A stretch of 64,000 nucleotides of DNA from Flagellimonas eckloniae (GTDB taxonomy: Bacteria; Bacteroidota; Bacteroidia; Flavobacteriales; Flavobacteriaceae). The stretch is from the NCBI RefSeq assembly GCF_001413955.1, contig NZ_LCTZ01000002.1:62001-126000 (forward strand), in the 5' to 3' direction. Within the stretch, counting starts at the first letter, position 1. Every line of letters starts with the position of its first letter. Positions 15,409-23,310 of this stretch are shown piece after piece. The translations under genes and the position numbers were made by a program. The notes beneath the pieces were generated by a model, which was given only the letters and a program-made list of their open reading frames with translations, was not told the origin of the DNA and did no database searches.

Positions 15409-17286
15409 CTACCCTTCCAAAATAGCGGAAAGCTCAAACCAACGCTCTGTTTTGGTCTCGATGGAGTTTGAAATTTCTTTGAGACCAATAGACAATTGCG
15501 TTATTTCTTCAACGCTCAGGTTAGGGTCAGTAAACTTGTTTTGGAGTACCCCTTTTTTCTCTTCCAATTTTTGAATTTCCTTTTCTAACTGCTTATGCTC
15601 TTTTTGTTCTGAGTAAGACAATTTTTGAGAGTTTCCCTTTTCCTTCCAATTGGTTTTTTCGGCTTTTTCTGTGTTATTGCTTTTTGCTTCACGATCAGCA
15701 ATAACTTTACTACTTTCATAAGCTCTGTAATCAGAATAATTTCCAGGAAAGTCTTCTATGATGCCATTACCCCTAAAAATGAACAAATGATCTACAATTT
15801 TATCCATGAAATAGCGATCGTGGGAGACTACGATCAAACATCCTGGAAAATCCAGTAAAAAGCTTTCCAACACATTTAGCGTGACAATATCCAAATCATT
15901 GGTAGGTTCATCCAAAATCAAAAAATTAGGGTTTTGGATAAGCACGGTACACAAATACAATCGTTTTCGTTCTCCGCCACTCAGTTTTTCAACAAAATCG
16001 TATTGTTTTTTTCTATCAAAAAGGAAGCGTTCCAAAAGTTGTTGTGCTGAAATCTGTCTGCCTTTTTTCAATGGGATGTAGTCTCCAAATTCCCGGATTA
16101 CATCAATAACTTTTTGACCTTCTTTTGAATGTATTCCCTTTTGCGTGTAATAGCCAAATTTTAATGTGTCACCCACAACTACTTTTCCACCATCAACGGT
16201 TTCTTTTTGTGTAATGATGTTTAAGAATGTAGACTTTCCTGTTCCGTTTTGACCAATTATTCCAAGCCTCTCACCTTTGGTGAAATTATAATCGAATTTT
16301 TCTAAAATTGTTTTGTCATCAAATGATTTGGATATGTTGTGAAGTTCCAAGATTTTACTTCCCAAACGTTCCATGTTTAGCTCCAACTGAACCTGATGTT
16401 CTATTCTTCTTTGATGTGCTTTATGTTTTATTTCCTTGAAATCATCAATTCGAGATTTTGATTTAGTGGTACGGGCTTTGGGTTGTCTGCGCATCCAATC
16501 CAATTCTTTTTTGAAAAGTAATTTGGATTTGTGCTGCTCCACGGCTTCCCGTTCCATTCGTGCTTCTTTTTCTCGAAGATAGTAGGAGTAATTTCCTTTA
16601 TAACTATATAACTGATTGTTGTCCAGTTCTATGATTTCATTACACACCCGTTCCAAAAAATAACGATCGTGCGTAACCATAAACAGCGTAATGTTTTCCT
16701 TTGTAAAATAGGCTTCCAACCATTCTATCATTTCCAGGTCCAAATGGTTTGTTGGCTCATCCAAAATTAAAAGGTCTGGCTTGTTCAGAAGAGCGTTGGC
16801 CAAGGCCAAACGTTTTTTTTGCCCTCCTGATAAGGTTCCTACTTTTACATCGAGTTTTTCTAAATTCAGTTTAAAAAGAATCTGCTTGTATCGGGTTTCA
16901 AAATCCCAGGCATTGTGCCTTTCCATGGCTTCAAAAGCTTTCTGATACTGTTCTTCCTCATCTGGATTCTGAACTGCCTTTTCGTAAGCAGTAATTATTT
17001 TCAAAACCTCATTATCAGTACTAAAAATTGTTTCTTCGATGGTTAAATCTGGATTTAGATTGGGTTCTTGCTCCAAAAAGGCAATTTTAATACCCTTTCT
17101 GGAGGTTACTTGTCCAGTTTCTGTAGTGTCCTTTCCGGAAATTATATTCAATATAGAGGTCTTCCCACTTCCATTTTTAGCAATCAATGCAATTTTCTGA
17201 TCTTTATTTATGCCGAATGAGATATTGGAAAAGAGAACCAATTCACCATAAGATTTAGATATGTTTTCTACTGTCAATAAATTCAT
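15409..17286 (-). CDS. ABC-F family ATPase (Uup/EttA-like translation factor)
   Basis: A 625-residue soluble protein with two ABC ATPase domains and no membrane helices, the hallmark of the ribosome-associated ABC-F class. Domain 1 has Walker A AKNGSGKTS (about 36-44), signature LSGGQKKR and Walker B LLILDEPTNHLD. A charged linker (about 235-310, with WMRRQPKARTTKSKSR) is the P-site tRNA interaction motif. Domain 2 has GQNGTGKST, LSGGERKR and ILDEPTNDLD. A C-terminal coiled coil (about 555-620) resembles that of Uup. It probably resolves stalled ribosomes; a resistance role is not indicated. It follows the DUF4105 gene by 22 bp. Confidence 0.92.
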   Translation of the reverse strand: MNLLTVENISKSYGELVLFSNISFGINKDQKIALIAKNGSGKTSILNIISGKDTTETGQVTSRKGIKIAFLEQEPNLNPDLTIEETIFSTDNEVLKIITAYEKAVQNPDEEEQYQKAFEAMERHNAWDFETRYKQILFKLNLEKLDVKVGTLSGGQKKRLALANALLNKPDLLILDEPTNHLDLEMIEWLEAYFTKENITLFMVTHDRYFLERVCNEIIELDNNQLYSYKGNYSYYLREKEARMEREAVEQHKSKLLFKKELDWMRRQPKARTTKSKSRIDDFKEIKHKAHQRRIEHQVQLELNMERLGSKILELHNISKSFDDKTILEKFDYNFTKGERLGIIGQNGTGKSTFLNIITQKETVDGGKVVVGDTLKFGYYTQKGIHSKEGQKVIDVIREFGDYIPLKKGRQISAQQLLERFLFDRKKQYDFVEKLSGGERKRLYLCTVLIQNPNFLILDEPTNDLDIVTLNVLESFLLDFPGCLIVVSHDRYFMDKIVDHLFIFRGNGIIEDFPGNYSDYRAYESSKVIADREAKSNNTEKAEKTNWKEKGNSQKLSYSEQKEHKQLEKEIQKLEEKKGVLQNKFTDPNLSVEEITQLSIGLKEISNSIETKTERWFELSAILEG

Positions 17287-17308
17287 TGAAATGTTTTACT
17301 GTGTTTCG

Positions 17309-18472
17309 TTAGCGCTTAGCAAACGTTAAAAGATAACCGTAACGAATCGTCAGAGTCAAAAGTAATGGAATCAATATTGGTGAAAAACTTTGAATTTTAA
17401 AAAGCCAGACTAAAAGTAGGATGCCCATTAAGGCTAATGCTGTCCATAGGTATTTTATTAACCATGTGGGTGTCTGTTTTTGGAATACAAATGCGACAAC
17501 GATATTTGCTGGAAGGGCCCATAGCACATTAAAGTTTTTTGGTGTTGATGTATGGTCCGTGGCCAACCAAAGTAGCAGTAAAAAAGTGCCTATCAGTCCG
17601 GTAACAAAGAAGAGTGAAAAATCCAGCCAACGACTCCGAACTCCATGCTTATAATCTAAATAGGTTATGATACATGTGAATATGAACAGTAGAGTAAACC
17701 AAAATAGTGGGGATGATGGAAAAAAACCGGTCATTTTATGCTCGTTGTAATCAAGGACGATGCGTTCTCTCAACAATAATGGTTTTCCATCTTTGCTGGT
17801 GTTCTTTAATTGTCGCATGGCATAGTGGGGTAAAAACATATGCTCTTGCACGGTTGCTTTTCTGTCCACTGGGGAGCCAAAAGCCAAATCAATCCCAAAT
17901 GAGGACCATGAATTTAGATTCAAATTTTGCCGTACCAGCTCCCTAAAAGTGTATTGCTTTTCCAAATAGGAACCATCAAAAACCAAAGCATCGCCAAATT
18001 GTTGTTTTAAAATATCGCCTGTAATACTGGAACAGTTATTTAAGAGTGGGTCGTACAGATAATCTCTGTTTTCTGGCAAAAAATTATTCTCAAAAAAAAC
18101 CAATAGCTGGTTTTTTTCAGCTAATGTCAAATCTAAAATTTGTTCTTTTACCCATCTTTTTTCCAATTCATAGGTAAATAAAAACCGGTCAAAGCTTCTT
18201 CTGGAAAGTGAATAGACCATTTTTCCTTTAACGAAGTTTAGATAGAAGTTTGGTCGGTTAAAATCATAGGTGCCATAATTGTAAACCACATCAATGCCCA
18301 AAACGGTATCCTGAACTCGAAAAGCGGTATGTCCGAACGAATCGACAAGTTGATTGCCTGGGCCACATGTTAACATGCTTACCTGAGAATTATCGGTAAG
18401 CTGTGGTATTTGAGCAAATGCATTTTTTTCAACTAAAAAGAGTGCTGCCAAAAAGAAAATCCAGTGTTTCAT
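17309..18472 (-). CDS. DUF4105 (Lnb N-terminal periplasmic domain) membrane protein
   Basis: 387 residues from the ATG at 18472; a TTG at 18532 is in frame but the signal peptide begins at MKHWIFFLAALFLVEKNAFA. The periplasmic domain contains the conserved DSFGHTAFRV and YNYGTYDF blocks and the NCSS motif (near residue 170), which look like a papain-like Cys/His arrangement. The last ~130 residues hold about four transmembrane helices. Widely conserved in Bacteroidota, with no proven function. It is the first gene of the operon that continues into ABC-F, the methyltransferase-like gene and the adenosyltransferase, and is divergent from pssA. Confidence 0.85.
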   Translation of the reverse strand: MKHWIFFLAALFLVEKNAFAQIPQLTDNSQVSMLTCGPGNQLVDSFGHTAFRVQDTVLGIDVVYNYGTYDFNRPNFYLNFVKGKMVYSLSRRSFDRFLFTYELEKRWVKEQILDLTLAEKNQLLVFFENNFLPENRDYLYDPLLNNCSSITGDILKQQFGDALVFDGSYLEKQYTFRELVRQNLNLNSWSSFGIDLAFGSPVDRKATVQEHMFLPHYAMRQLKNTSKDGKPLLLRERIVLDYNEHKMTGFFPSSPLFWFTLLFIFTCIITYLDYKHGVRSRWLDFSLFFVTGLIGTFLLLLWLATDHTSTPKNFNVLWALPANIVVAFVFQKQTPTWLIKYLWTALALMGILLLVWLFKIQSFSPILIPLLLTLTIRYGYLLTFAKR

Positions 18473-18573
18473 TTTTGATTTTATCCCAGCAAATATCAGA
18501 ATAAAAACGGCATAGTGGCGTGACTGCTCCAAAGACTTTATTTTTTACAGTATTTTTACGAAAATCCAATTGA

Positions 18574-19314
18574 ATGAAGCGGTATATTCCTAATTTTTTA
18601 ACCTTGCTCAATTTGTTTAGTGGTTGTATAGCTGCCGTGTTTGCAGTTTTAAACTATTTGGAATGGGCTGCACTTTTTGTGTTTATTGGAATTTTCTTTG
18701 ACTTTTTTGATGGCTTTGCGGCTAGAATGCTAAACGTTCAGAGTGAAGTTGGGGTGCAATTGGATTCTTTGGCGGATATGATTACCAGTGGATTGGTACC
18801 GGGTATTGTAATGTTTCAGTTGTTGCAAATGGCCGAGACTGGTGGATGGAACCTTGGATTCTTTGGGCATGAAACGGAAATGACCGTGCTTCCCTTTTTT
18901 GGGTTTGCAATCACCTTGGCCTCTGCTTATCGTTTGGCCAAATTTAATGTTGATGAAAATCAAGTTTCTTCTTTTATTGGATTGCCAACTCCAGCAAATG
19001 CACTGTTGATTCTATCCCTACCCTTAATTTTAGTGTACCATGCGAATGATGTACTCAATACACTTATTTTAAGTGAATGGTTTTTAATAGGGTTGACCTT
19101 GGTAAGTGCTTTTTTATTGAATTCCCGAATTGAGCTCTTTGCTTTAAAGTTTAAAAATTGGAGCTTTAAGGACAACGCGGTACGATATCTTTTTCTGATA
19201 GGAAGTTTGATATTGTTGGTTACTTTAAAGTTTTTGGCGGTGCCGATTATAATAATTTTTTACGTGTTCAGTTCGTTGTTGCTGAAAGCTTCCAAAAACA
19301 ATGATATTTTGTGA
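18574..19314 (+). CDS. pssA: CDP-diacylglycerol-serine O-phosphatidyltransferase
   Basis: Makes phosphatidylserine, the precursor of phosphatidylethanolamine, at the cytoplasmic membrane. The 246-residue protein is highly hydrophobic and contains the full CDP-alcohol phosphotransferase motif D46-G-x2-A-R-x8-G-x3-D-x3-D68 (DGFAARMLNVQSEVGVQLDS, then L-A-D). Type II PssA architecture, with about seven further hydrophobic segments. A TATTTTTA box lies about 10 bp before the ATG. It is divergent from the DUF4105 gene. Confidence 0.93.
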   Translation: MKRYIPNFLTLLNLFSGCIAAVFAVLNYLEWAALFVFIGIFFDFFDGFAARMLNVQSEVGVQLDSLADMITSGLVPGIVMFQLLQMAETGGWNLGFFGHETEMTVLPFFGFAITLASAYRLAKFNVDENQVSSFIGLPTPANALLILSLPLILVYHANDVLNTLILSEWFLIGLTLVSAFLLNSRIELFALKFKNWSFKDNAVRYLFLIGSLILLVTLKFLAVPIIIIFYVFSSLLLKASKNNDIL

Positions 19315-19376
19315 TTTTTTTAGTTCCTCTCTAAAGTTTAGGGATGTATTTTTGTGTTATAGATGACATACAACAC

Positions 19377-20183
19377 ATGAAACAGACTGCCTTTCTTTTA
19401 TTTCTTTTGACTGTTTTTGCTCTTTTTTCTTCACACGAGCTATTCTTAAAAACGGATGCCTATTTTTTAAATTCGGGTCAATCCAGTGAATTGTATTTGT
19501 TCAATGGAACTTTTGATAAAAGTGAAAACGAGATTACCAGAGATAGGATTTCGGATGCTAGAATTATAGGTCCCAAGTATGAAAAACATGTATTGGATAG
19601 CGATTATTATGATAAGGACAATATCACCTATTTAAAGTTTGCTGCAGGTGGCGAAGGCACCTACACAGCAGGGGTTTCTACCTTACCCCGTATGATCGAA
19701 ATGACCGCAGAAAGTTTTAACGATTATTTGGAACATGAAGGGCTAGAGGATGTTATTAAGAAAAGGAAGGAAGAAGGTAGCTATAGTTCTGGAGCAAAGG
19801 AAAAGTATTCCAAGCATGTAAAAATGCTTTTTCAAGTTGGCGACAAAAAAACTGATCATTTTGATACAGTCTTTGGATACCCTATCGAATTTGTTCCACT
19901 AAACAACCCTTATGAGTTAAAGACGGGAGAAAGTATTTCTTTTAAATTGTTGGCTAATGGAAAGCCTTTGGCCAATCAAACGGTACATTATAGCACTTCT
20001 GTACCTGGAAAGGACGCCCATGAAAATGAAAGCTCAACAAGAACAGATGAAAATGGAATATTGAAAATGGTTCCAACACAAGCTGGGAAATGGTATGTTG
20101 CCACTATTTTTATGGTAAAAAGTAAGGAGGATGGCGTAGATTACGAATCTAACTGGGCAACTTTGACCTTTGCTGTAAAGTAA
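19377..20183 (+). CDS. Secreted DUF4198 family protein
   Basis: 268 residues from the ATG at 19377, where a signal peptide begins (MKQTAFLLFLLTVFALFSSH). The mature part starts HELFLKTDAYFL, the usual DUF4198 opening. The C-terminal third has an Ig-like beta domain with a conserved TDENGILKM… AGKWYVAT block. DUF4198 proteins are periplasmic and often linked to nickel or cobalt uptake, but no transporter gene is next to this one, so that role is not supported here. TATTTTTG at 19347-19354 is a plausible -7 element. The gene ends 3 bp from the convergent lptB stop. Confidence 0.82.
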   Translation: MKQTAFLLFLLTVFALFSSHELFLKTDAYFLNSGQSSELYLFNGTFDKSENEITRDRISDARIIGPKYEKHVLDSDYYDKDNITYLKFAAGGEGTYTAGVSTLPRMIEMTAESFNDYLEHEGLEDVIKKRKEEGSYSSGAKEKYSKHVKMLFQVGDKKTDHFDTVFGYPIEFVPLNNPYELKTGESISFKLLANGKPLANQTVHYSTSVPGKDAHENESSTRTDENGILKMVPTQAGKWYVATIFMVKSKEDGVDYESNWATLTFAVK

Positions 20184-20186
20184 TAC

Positions 20187-20927
20187 TTAAAAGTCGAGTT
20201 TTTTCTTTCGAAGCTCAAAATTCTGACCTAGATATACTTTCCTGACCATTTCATCTTGCGCTAAGTCTTCAGGGATACCAGCTTTTAATATGCCTCCTTC
20301 AAACATTAGGTAAGAACGTTCTGTAATCGCCAAGGTCTCCTGTACGTTGTGATCCGTAATGAGAATCCCTATATTTTTATCCTTTAGTTGGGCCACAATA
20401 CGTTGGATATCTTCAACAGCAACAGGGTCAACCCCGGCAAAAGGCTCATCAAGTAAGATAAACTTTGGGTCTGTGGCCAAAGCACGGGCAATTTCGGTAC
20501 GCCTACGTTCCCCCCCTGATAACAAATCTCCTCGGTTTTTACGAATATGGCCCAAGCCAAACTCATCAATCAAGGATTCCATTTTCATATGCTGTTCCTT
20601 CTTACTCAATTTGGTAAGCTGTAGAACGCTGAGTATATTTTTTTCAATACTTAACTTACGGAAAACTGAAGCTTCTTGCGCTAGGTAGCCGATACCATTT
20701 TGAGCTCTTTTGTACATAGGGAATGTGGTAATCTCCATATCGTCCAAAAATATTTTACCACCGTTGGGTTTGATAAGACCTACAATCATATAAAAAGATG
20801 TGGTCTTACCGGCGCCATTTGGACCTAAAAGCCCAACAATTTCTCCTTGGTTTACTTCCAAAGAAATGCCCTTAACAACTTTTCGGCCTCGGTAGGCCTT
20901 CATTATATTATCAGCTCTTAGCTTCAT
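20187..20927 (-). CDS. lptB: LPS export ABC transporter ATP-binding protein LptB
   Basis: ATPase of the LptB2FG complex that pulls lipopolysaccharide from the inner membrane toward LptC/LptA. The 246-residue product has Walker A GPNGAGKTT (35-43), Q-loop GYLAQEASVFRKLS, signature LLSGGERRRTEIARAL, Walker B FILLDEPFAGVDP and H-loop TDHN. The YLAQEASVFR and VYLGQNFE blocks are typical for LptB. LptF/G are not in the window. A TAGTTTTG box lies 11 bp before the ATG. It follows the AhpD-like, tatC and kdsD genes on the same strand, which groups LPS-related functions. Confidence 0.95.
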   Translation of the reverse strand: MKLRADNIMKAYRGRKVVKGISLEVNQGEIVGLLGPNGAGKTTSFYMIVGLIKPNGGKIFLDDMEITTFPMYKRAQNGIGYLAQEASVFRKLSIEKNILSVLQLTKLSKKEQHMKMESLIDEFGLGHIRKNRGDLLSGGERRRTEIARALATDPKFILLDEPFAGVDPVAVEDIQRIVAQLKDKNIGILITDHNVQETLAITERSYLMFEGGILKAGIPEDLAQDEMVRKVYLGQNFELRKKKLDF

Positions 20928-20983
20928 ACGAATGGGCCAAAACTAAACATATTCTGGAATAGCTATTGGACTTTGTGAAATTT

Positions 20984-21334
20984 TTATGCATCAAGATTTT
21001 CTAGTTCTTCCCAAAATTCAAAGGCCCTTCGTAGGTGCGGTACAACTATGGTTCCTCCAACTAAAGTCGCTATGCCCAGTGTCTCCATAACCTCTTCTTT
21101 TGTCGCACCTTCGTTCTTGGAACTTTCTAGGTGGTATTTTACGCAATCATCACAGCGAAGAACCGCTGAAGCTACCAAACCTAGGAGTTCTTTGGTTTTG
21201 ACGTCTAATGCTCCTGCCATATAGGCATTGGTATCCAAGTTGAAAATCCGTTTGATCAACTTGTTGTTTTCCGCCAATATCTTGTCGTTCATTCTGGAAC
21301 GATAAGAATTAAATTCTTCTACTTTATTTGGCAT
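20984..21334 (-). CDS. Carboxymuconolactone decarboxylase / AhpD-like protein
   Basis: 116 residues, all-helical CMD fold with the redox motif Cys61-Asp-Asp-Cys64 and His68 (LRCDDCVKYHLE). This CxxC-xxx-H pattern marks the AhpD-like peroxidase or disulfide reductase branch, not true 4-carboxymuconolactone decarboxylases. No signal peptide, so cytoplasmic. The start overlaps the tatC end by 11 bp, so the two are translationally coupled. A link to Tat substrates is possible but only inferred from the overlap. Confidence 0.88.
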   Translation of the reverse strand: MPNKVEEFNSYRSRMNDKILAENNKLIKRIFNLDTNAYMAGALDVKTKELLGLVASAVLRCDDCVKYHLESSKNEGATKEEVMETLGIATLVGGTIVVPHLRRAFEFWEELENLDA

Positions 21335-22157
21335 TTCTTTTTTCTTTTTTAGCTTCTTTTCGTAAGACTAGTTTAGAAATATAGATACTTATTTGATACA
21401 AAATCAATACCGGAACAGAAACTACAATTTGGCTTGCAACATCTGGAGGAGTAATCACGGCAGATAATATGAGAACAATTACAAGAGCAATTTTTCTATA
21501 TTTCTTTAGTATTTCCGGAGTAACCAAACCTACCTTGGTTAAAAAGTATATGATAATTGGCAATTCGAACATTATTCCACAGGCGATGACTGATGCCCTT
21601 ACAGTTGCGATGAAAGAACTAATATCAATTTCGTTTAATACTTCTTTGCTTACTTGGTAGGTCCCCAAAAAATTAATGGATAATGGTGCCACAACATAGT
21701 ACCCAAATAACACTCCCATAAAAAATAGTGTGGATGCCACTAAAATAAAACCTCTGGAATGTTTGCGCTCGTTCTCATGTAATCCTGGACTGATAAATCG
21801 CCATACTTCCCAAAGTACATATGGAAATCCAACTATAAAACCGGCCCAAATAGAGGTCCAAATATGAGCCGAAAATTGGCCAGCCATAGTTCTGTTTTGA
21901 ATGGTGAATGGTAATGTATCAGCACAAAACTCAGAAGTTATCCCAAAAAAGGTGGCTATTTTACAAAAGAACCGATAGGTTGGAAAATCCATTTTTTTTG
22001 GTCCAAAAAGGACTGTGTCAAAAATAAATTCTCTCATCATAAATGCCACGCAAGCAACTAAAACAACTGCTACTACTGACCGGATAAGGTGCCACCGTAG
22101 TACTTCCAAATGGTCCAAAAAGGACATTTCGTCGGGAGCTTCTATCTTCTTTGCCAT
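21324..22157 (-). CDS. tatC: Twin-arginine translocase subunit TatC
   Basis: Receptor component of the Tat pathway, which exports folded proteins with RR signal peptides. 277 residues with six transmembrane helices. The N-terminal MSFLDHLEVLRWHLIRS and the cytoplasmic-loop FPYVLWEVWRFISPGLHENE motif are strongly diagnostic. There is a Bacteroidota-type periplasmic insertion (about 50-95). The ATG and the kdsD stop share one base, so the genes are coupled. TatA is not adjacent. Confidence 0.95.
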   Translation of the reverse strand: MAKKIEAPDEMSFLDHLEVLRWHLIRSVVAVVLVACVAFMMREFIFDTVLFGPKKMDFPTYRFFCKIATFFGITSEFCADTLPFTIQNRTMAGQFSAHIWTSIWAGFIVGFPYVLWEVWRFISPGLHENERKHSRGFILVASTLFFMGVLFGYYVVAPLSINFLGTYQVSKEVLNEIDISSFIATVRASVIACGIMFELPIIIYFLTKVGLVTPEILKKYRKIALVIVLILSAVITPPDVASQIVVSVPVLILYQISIYISKLVLRKEAKKEKRNAK

Positions 22158-23122
22158 TACAGAATTCCTTCGTTTATAAGGTTATGAATATGAACAACTC
22201 CAGCATAAGTGTCCTTGTCAAAGGCAAGAAGTTGTGAAATGCCTTTGGCTTGCAATAGTTCCAACGCATTAACAGCCAACGTATCTACATCTATTGTTTT
22301 GGGATTGGATGTCATAATATCTTTTGCGGTCAAACCACTTATGTTATCATGTATGCTGAGCATTCGCCTAATATCACCATCTGTTACAATACCAACTACT
22401 TTTTTGTCTTCCATTACAGCTGTAACACCTAACATTTTTTCTGAAATCTCCACAATTACTTCTTTTACACTTGAATCGATATTAACTTGCGGTTTTTGAT
22501 TGTTCACTACAATATCGGCAACCCGTAAATATAGTTTTTTACCCAAAGATCCCCCTGGGTGATACTTTGCAAAATCTGCACTGCTAAAACCTCTAAGTTC
22601 CAAAAGACTAATAGCTAGCGCGTCGCCCATGGCCATTTGTGCCGAAGTACTTGTTGTTGGGGCTAGATTATTTGGACAGGCTTCTTTATCCACATAAGTA
22701 CTCAAAGCAAAATCTGCTTGTTTGGCCAATAAGGAGTCCATATTCCCGGTAATACCAATTAATTTATTTTTTCCAATTTTTATTAAAGGAAGTAATGCCT
22801 TTATCTCTGGAGTATTTCCACTTTTGGAGATACAGACAACAATGTCATTTTTTTGAATGGTACCCAAATCACCATGAATGGCATCCGCGGCATGCATAAA
22901 GGTTGCCGGGGTTCCTGTGGAGTTCAATGTTGCCACAATCTTTGAAGCCACGATTGCACTTTTGCCCACTCCTGATACCACTACCCGTCCTTGGGAGTCT
23001 AAAATGTATTGTACGGCATGTGCAAATTGTTCGTCCAGTAAGCTTATCAAATTATGAATGGCCTTACTCTCGGTTTCAAGGGTTCTTTTTGCAATGGATA
23101 AAATAGACTGAATGTCGCTCAA
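22157..23122 (-). CDS. kdsD: D-arabinose 5-phosphate isomerase (KpsF/GutQ/KdsD family)
   Basis: Interconverts ribulose 5-phosphate and arabinose 5-phosphate for KDO synthesis. It has a SIS domain (GVGKSAIVASKIVATLNSTG, SKSGNTPEI, LAPTTSTSAQMAMGDALA) followed by two CBS domains (VKEVIVEISEKMLGVTAV… and DIMTSNPKTIDVDTLAVNAL). No ATG opens this frame. The TTG at 23122 gives 321 residues, the usual family length, starting LSDIQSILSIAKRTLETES. An in-frame TTG at 23191 would add 23 poorly conserved residues and would run through a TAGTTTTG box (23186-23179) that may be the promoter. First gene of the kdsD-tatC-AhpD-like-lptB group. Confidence 0.9.
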   Translation of the reverse strand: MSDIQSILSIAKRTLETESKAIHNLISLLDEQFAHAVQYILDSQGRVVVSGVGKSAIVASKIVATLNSTGTPATFMHAADAIHGDLGTIQKNDIVVCISKSGNTPEIKALLPLIKIGKNKLIGITGNMDSLLAKQADFALSTYVDKEACPNNLAPTTSTSAQMAMGDALAISLLELRGFSSADFAKYHPGGSLGKKLYLRVADIVVNNQKPQVNIDSSVKEVIVEISEKMLGVTAVMEDKKVVGIVTDGDIRRMLSIHDNISGLTAKDIMTSNPKTIDVDTLAVNALELLQAKGISQLLAFDKDTYAGVVHIHNLINEGIL

Positions 23123-23263
23123 AGTAATAAACAGATTATCTAATTGTTTTCTAAAAGAATATCTTATATTTAAGATTACAAAACTAAACAAACTATCTTT
23201 TACTAACCATTAATGGATGACAGAATACATTATCCATTGAACAGAACACGAAATATAGATTTA

Positions 23264-23286
23264 AACAGCCGTAAATTTGTGCTGTT
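23264..23286 (+). promoter_or_regulatory. Candidate recQ -7 element inside an inverted repeat
   Basis: TAAATTTG (23272-23279) matches the TAnnTTTG -7 box and lies 31 bp before the recQ ATG. It is enclosed by the perfect inverted repeat AACAGC (23264-23269) … GCTGTT (23281-23286) with an 11-bp spacer, which could be an operator. No TTG is found at the expected -33 distance, so the promoter assignment is weak. Confidence 0.35.
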
Positions 23287-23310
23287 TTGATTTAAATCGA
23301 TAATACGGAA

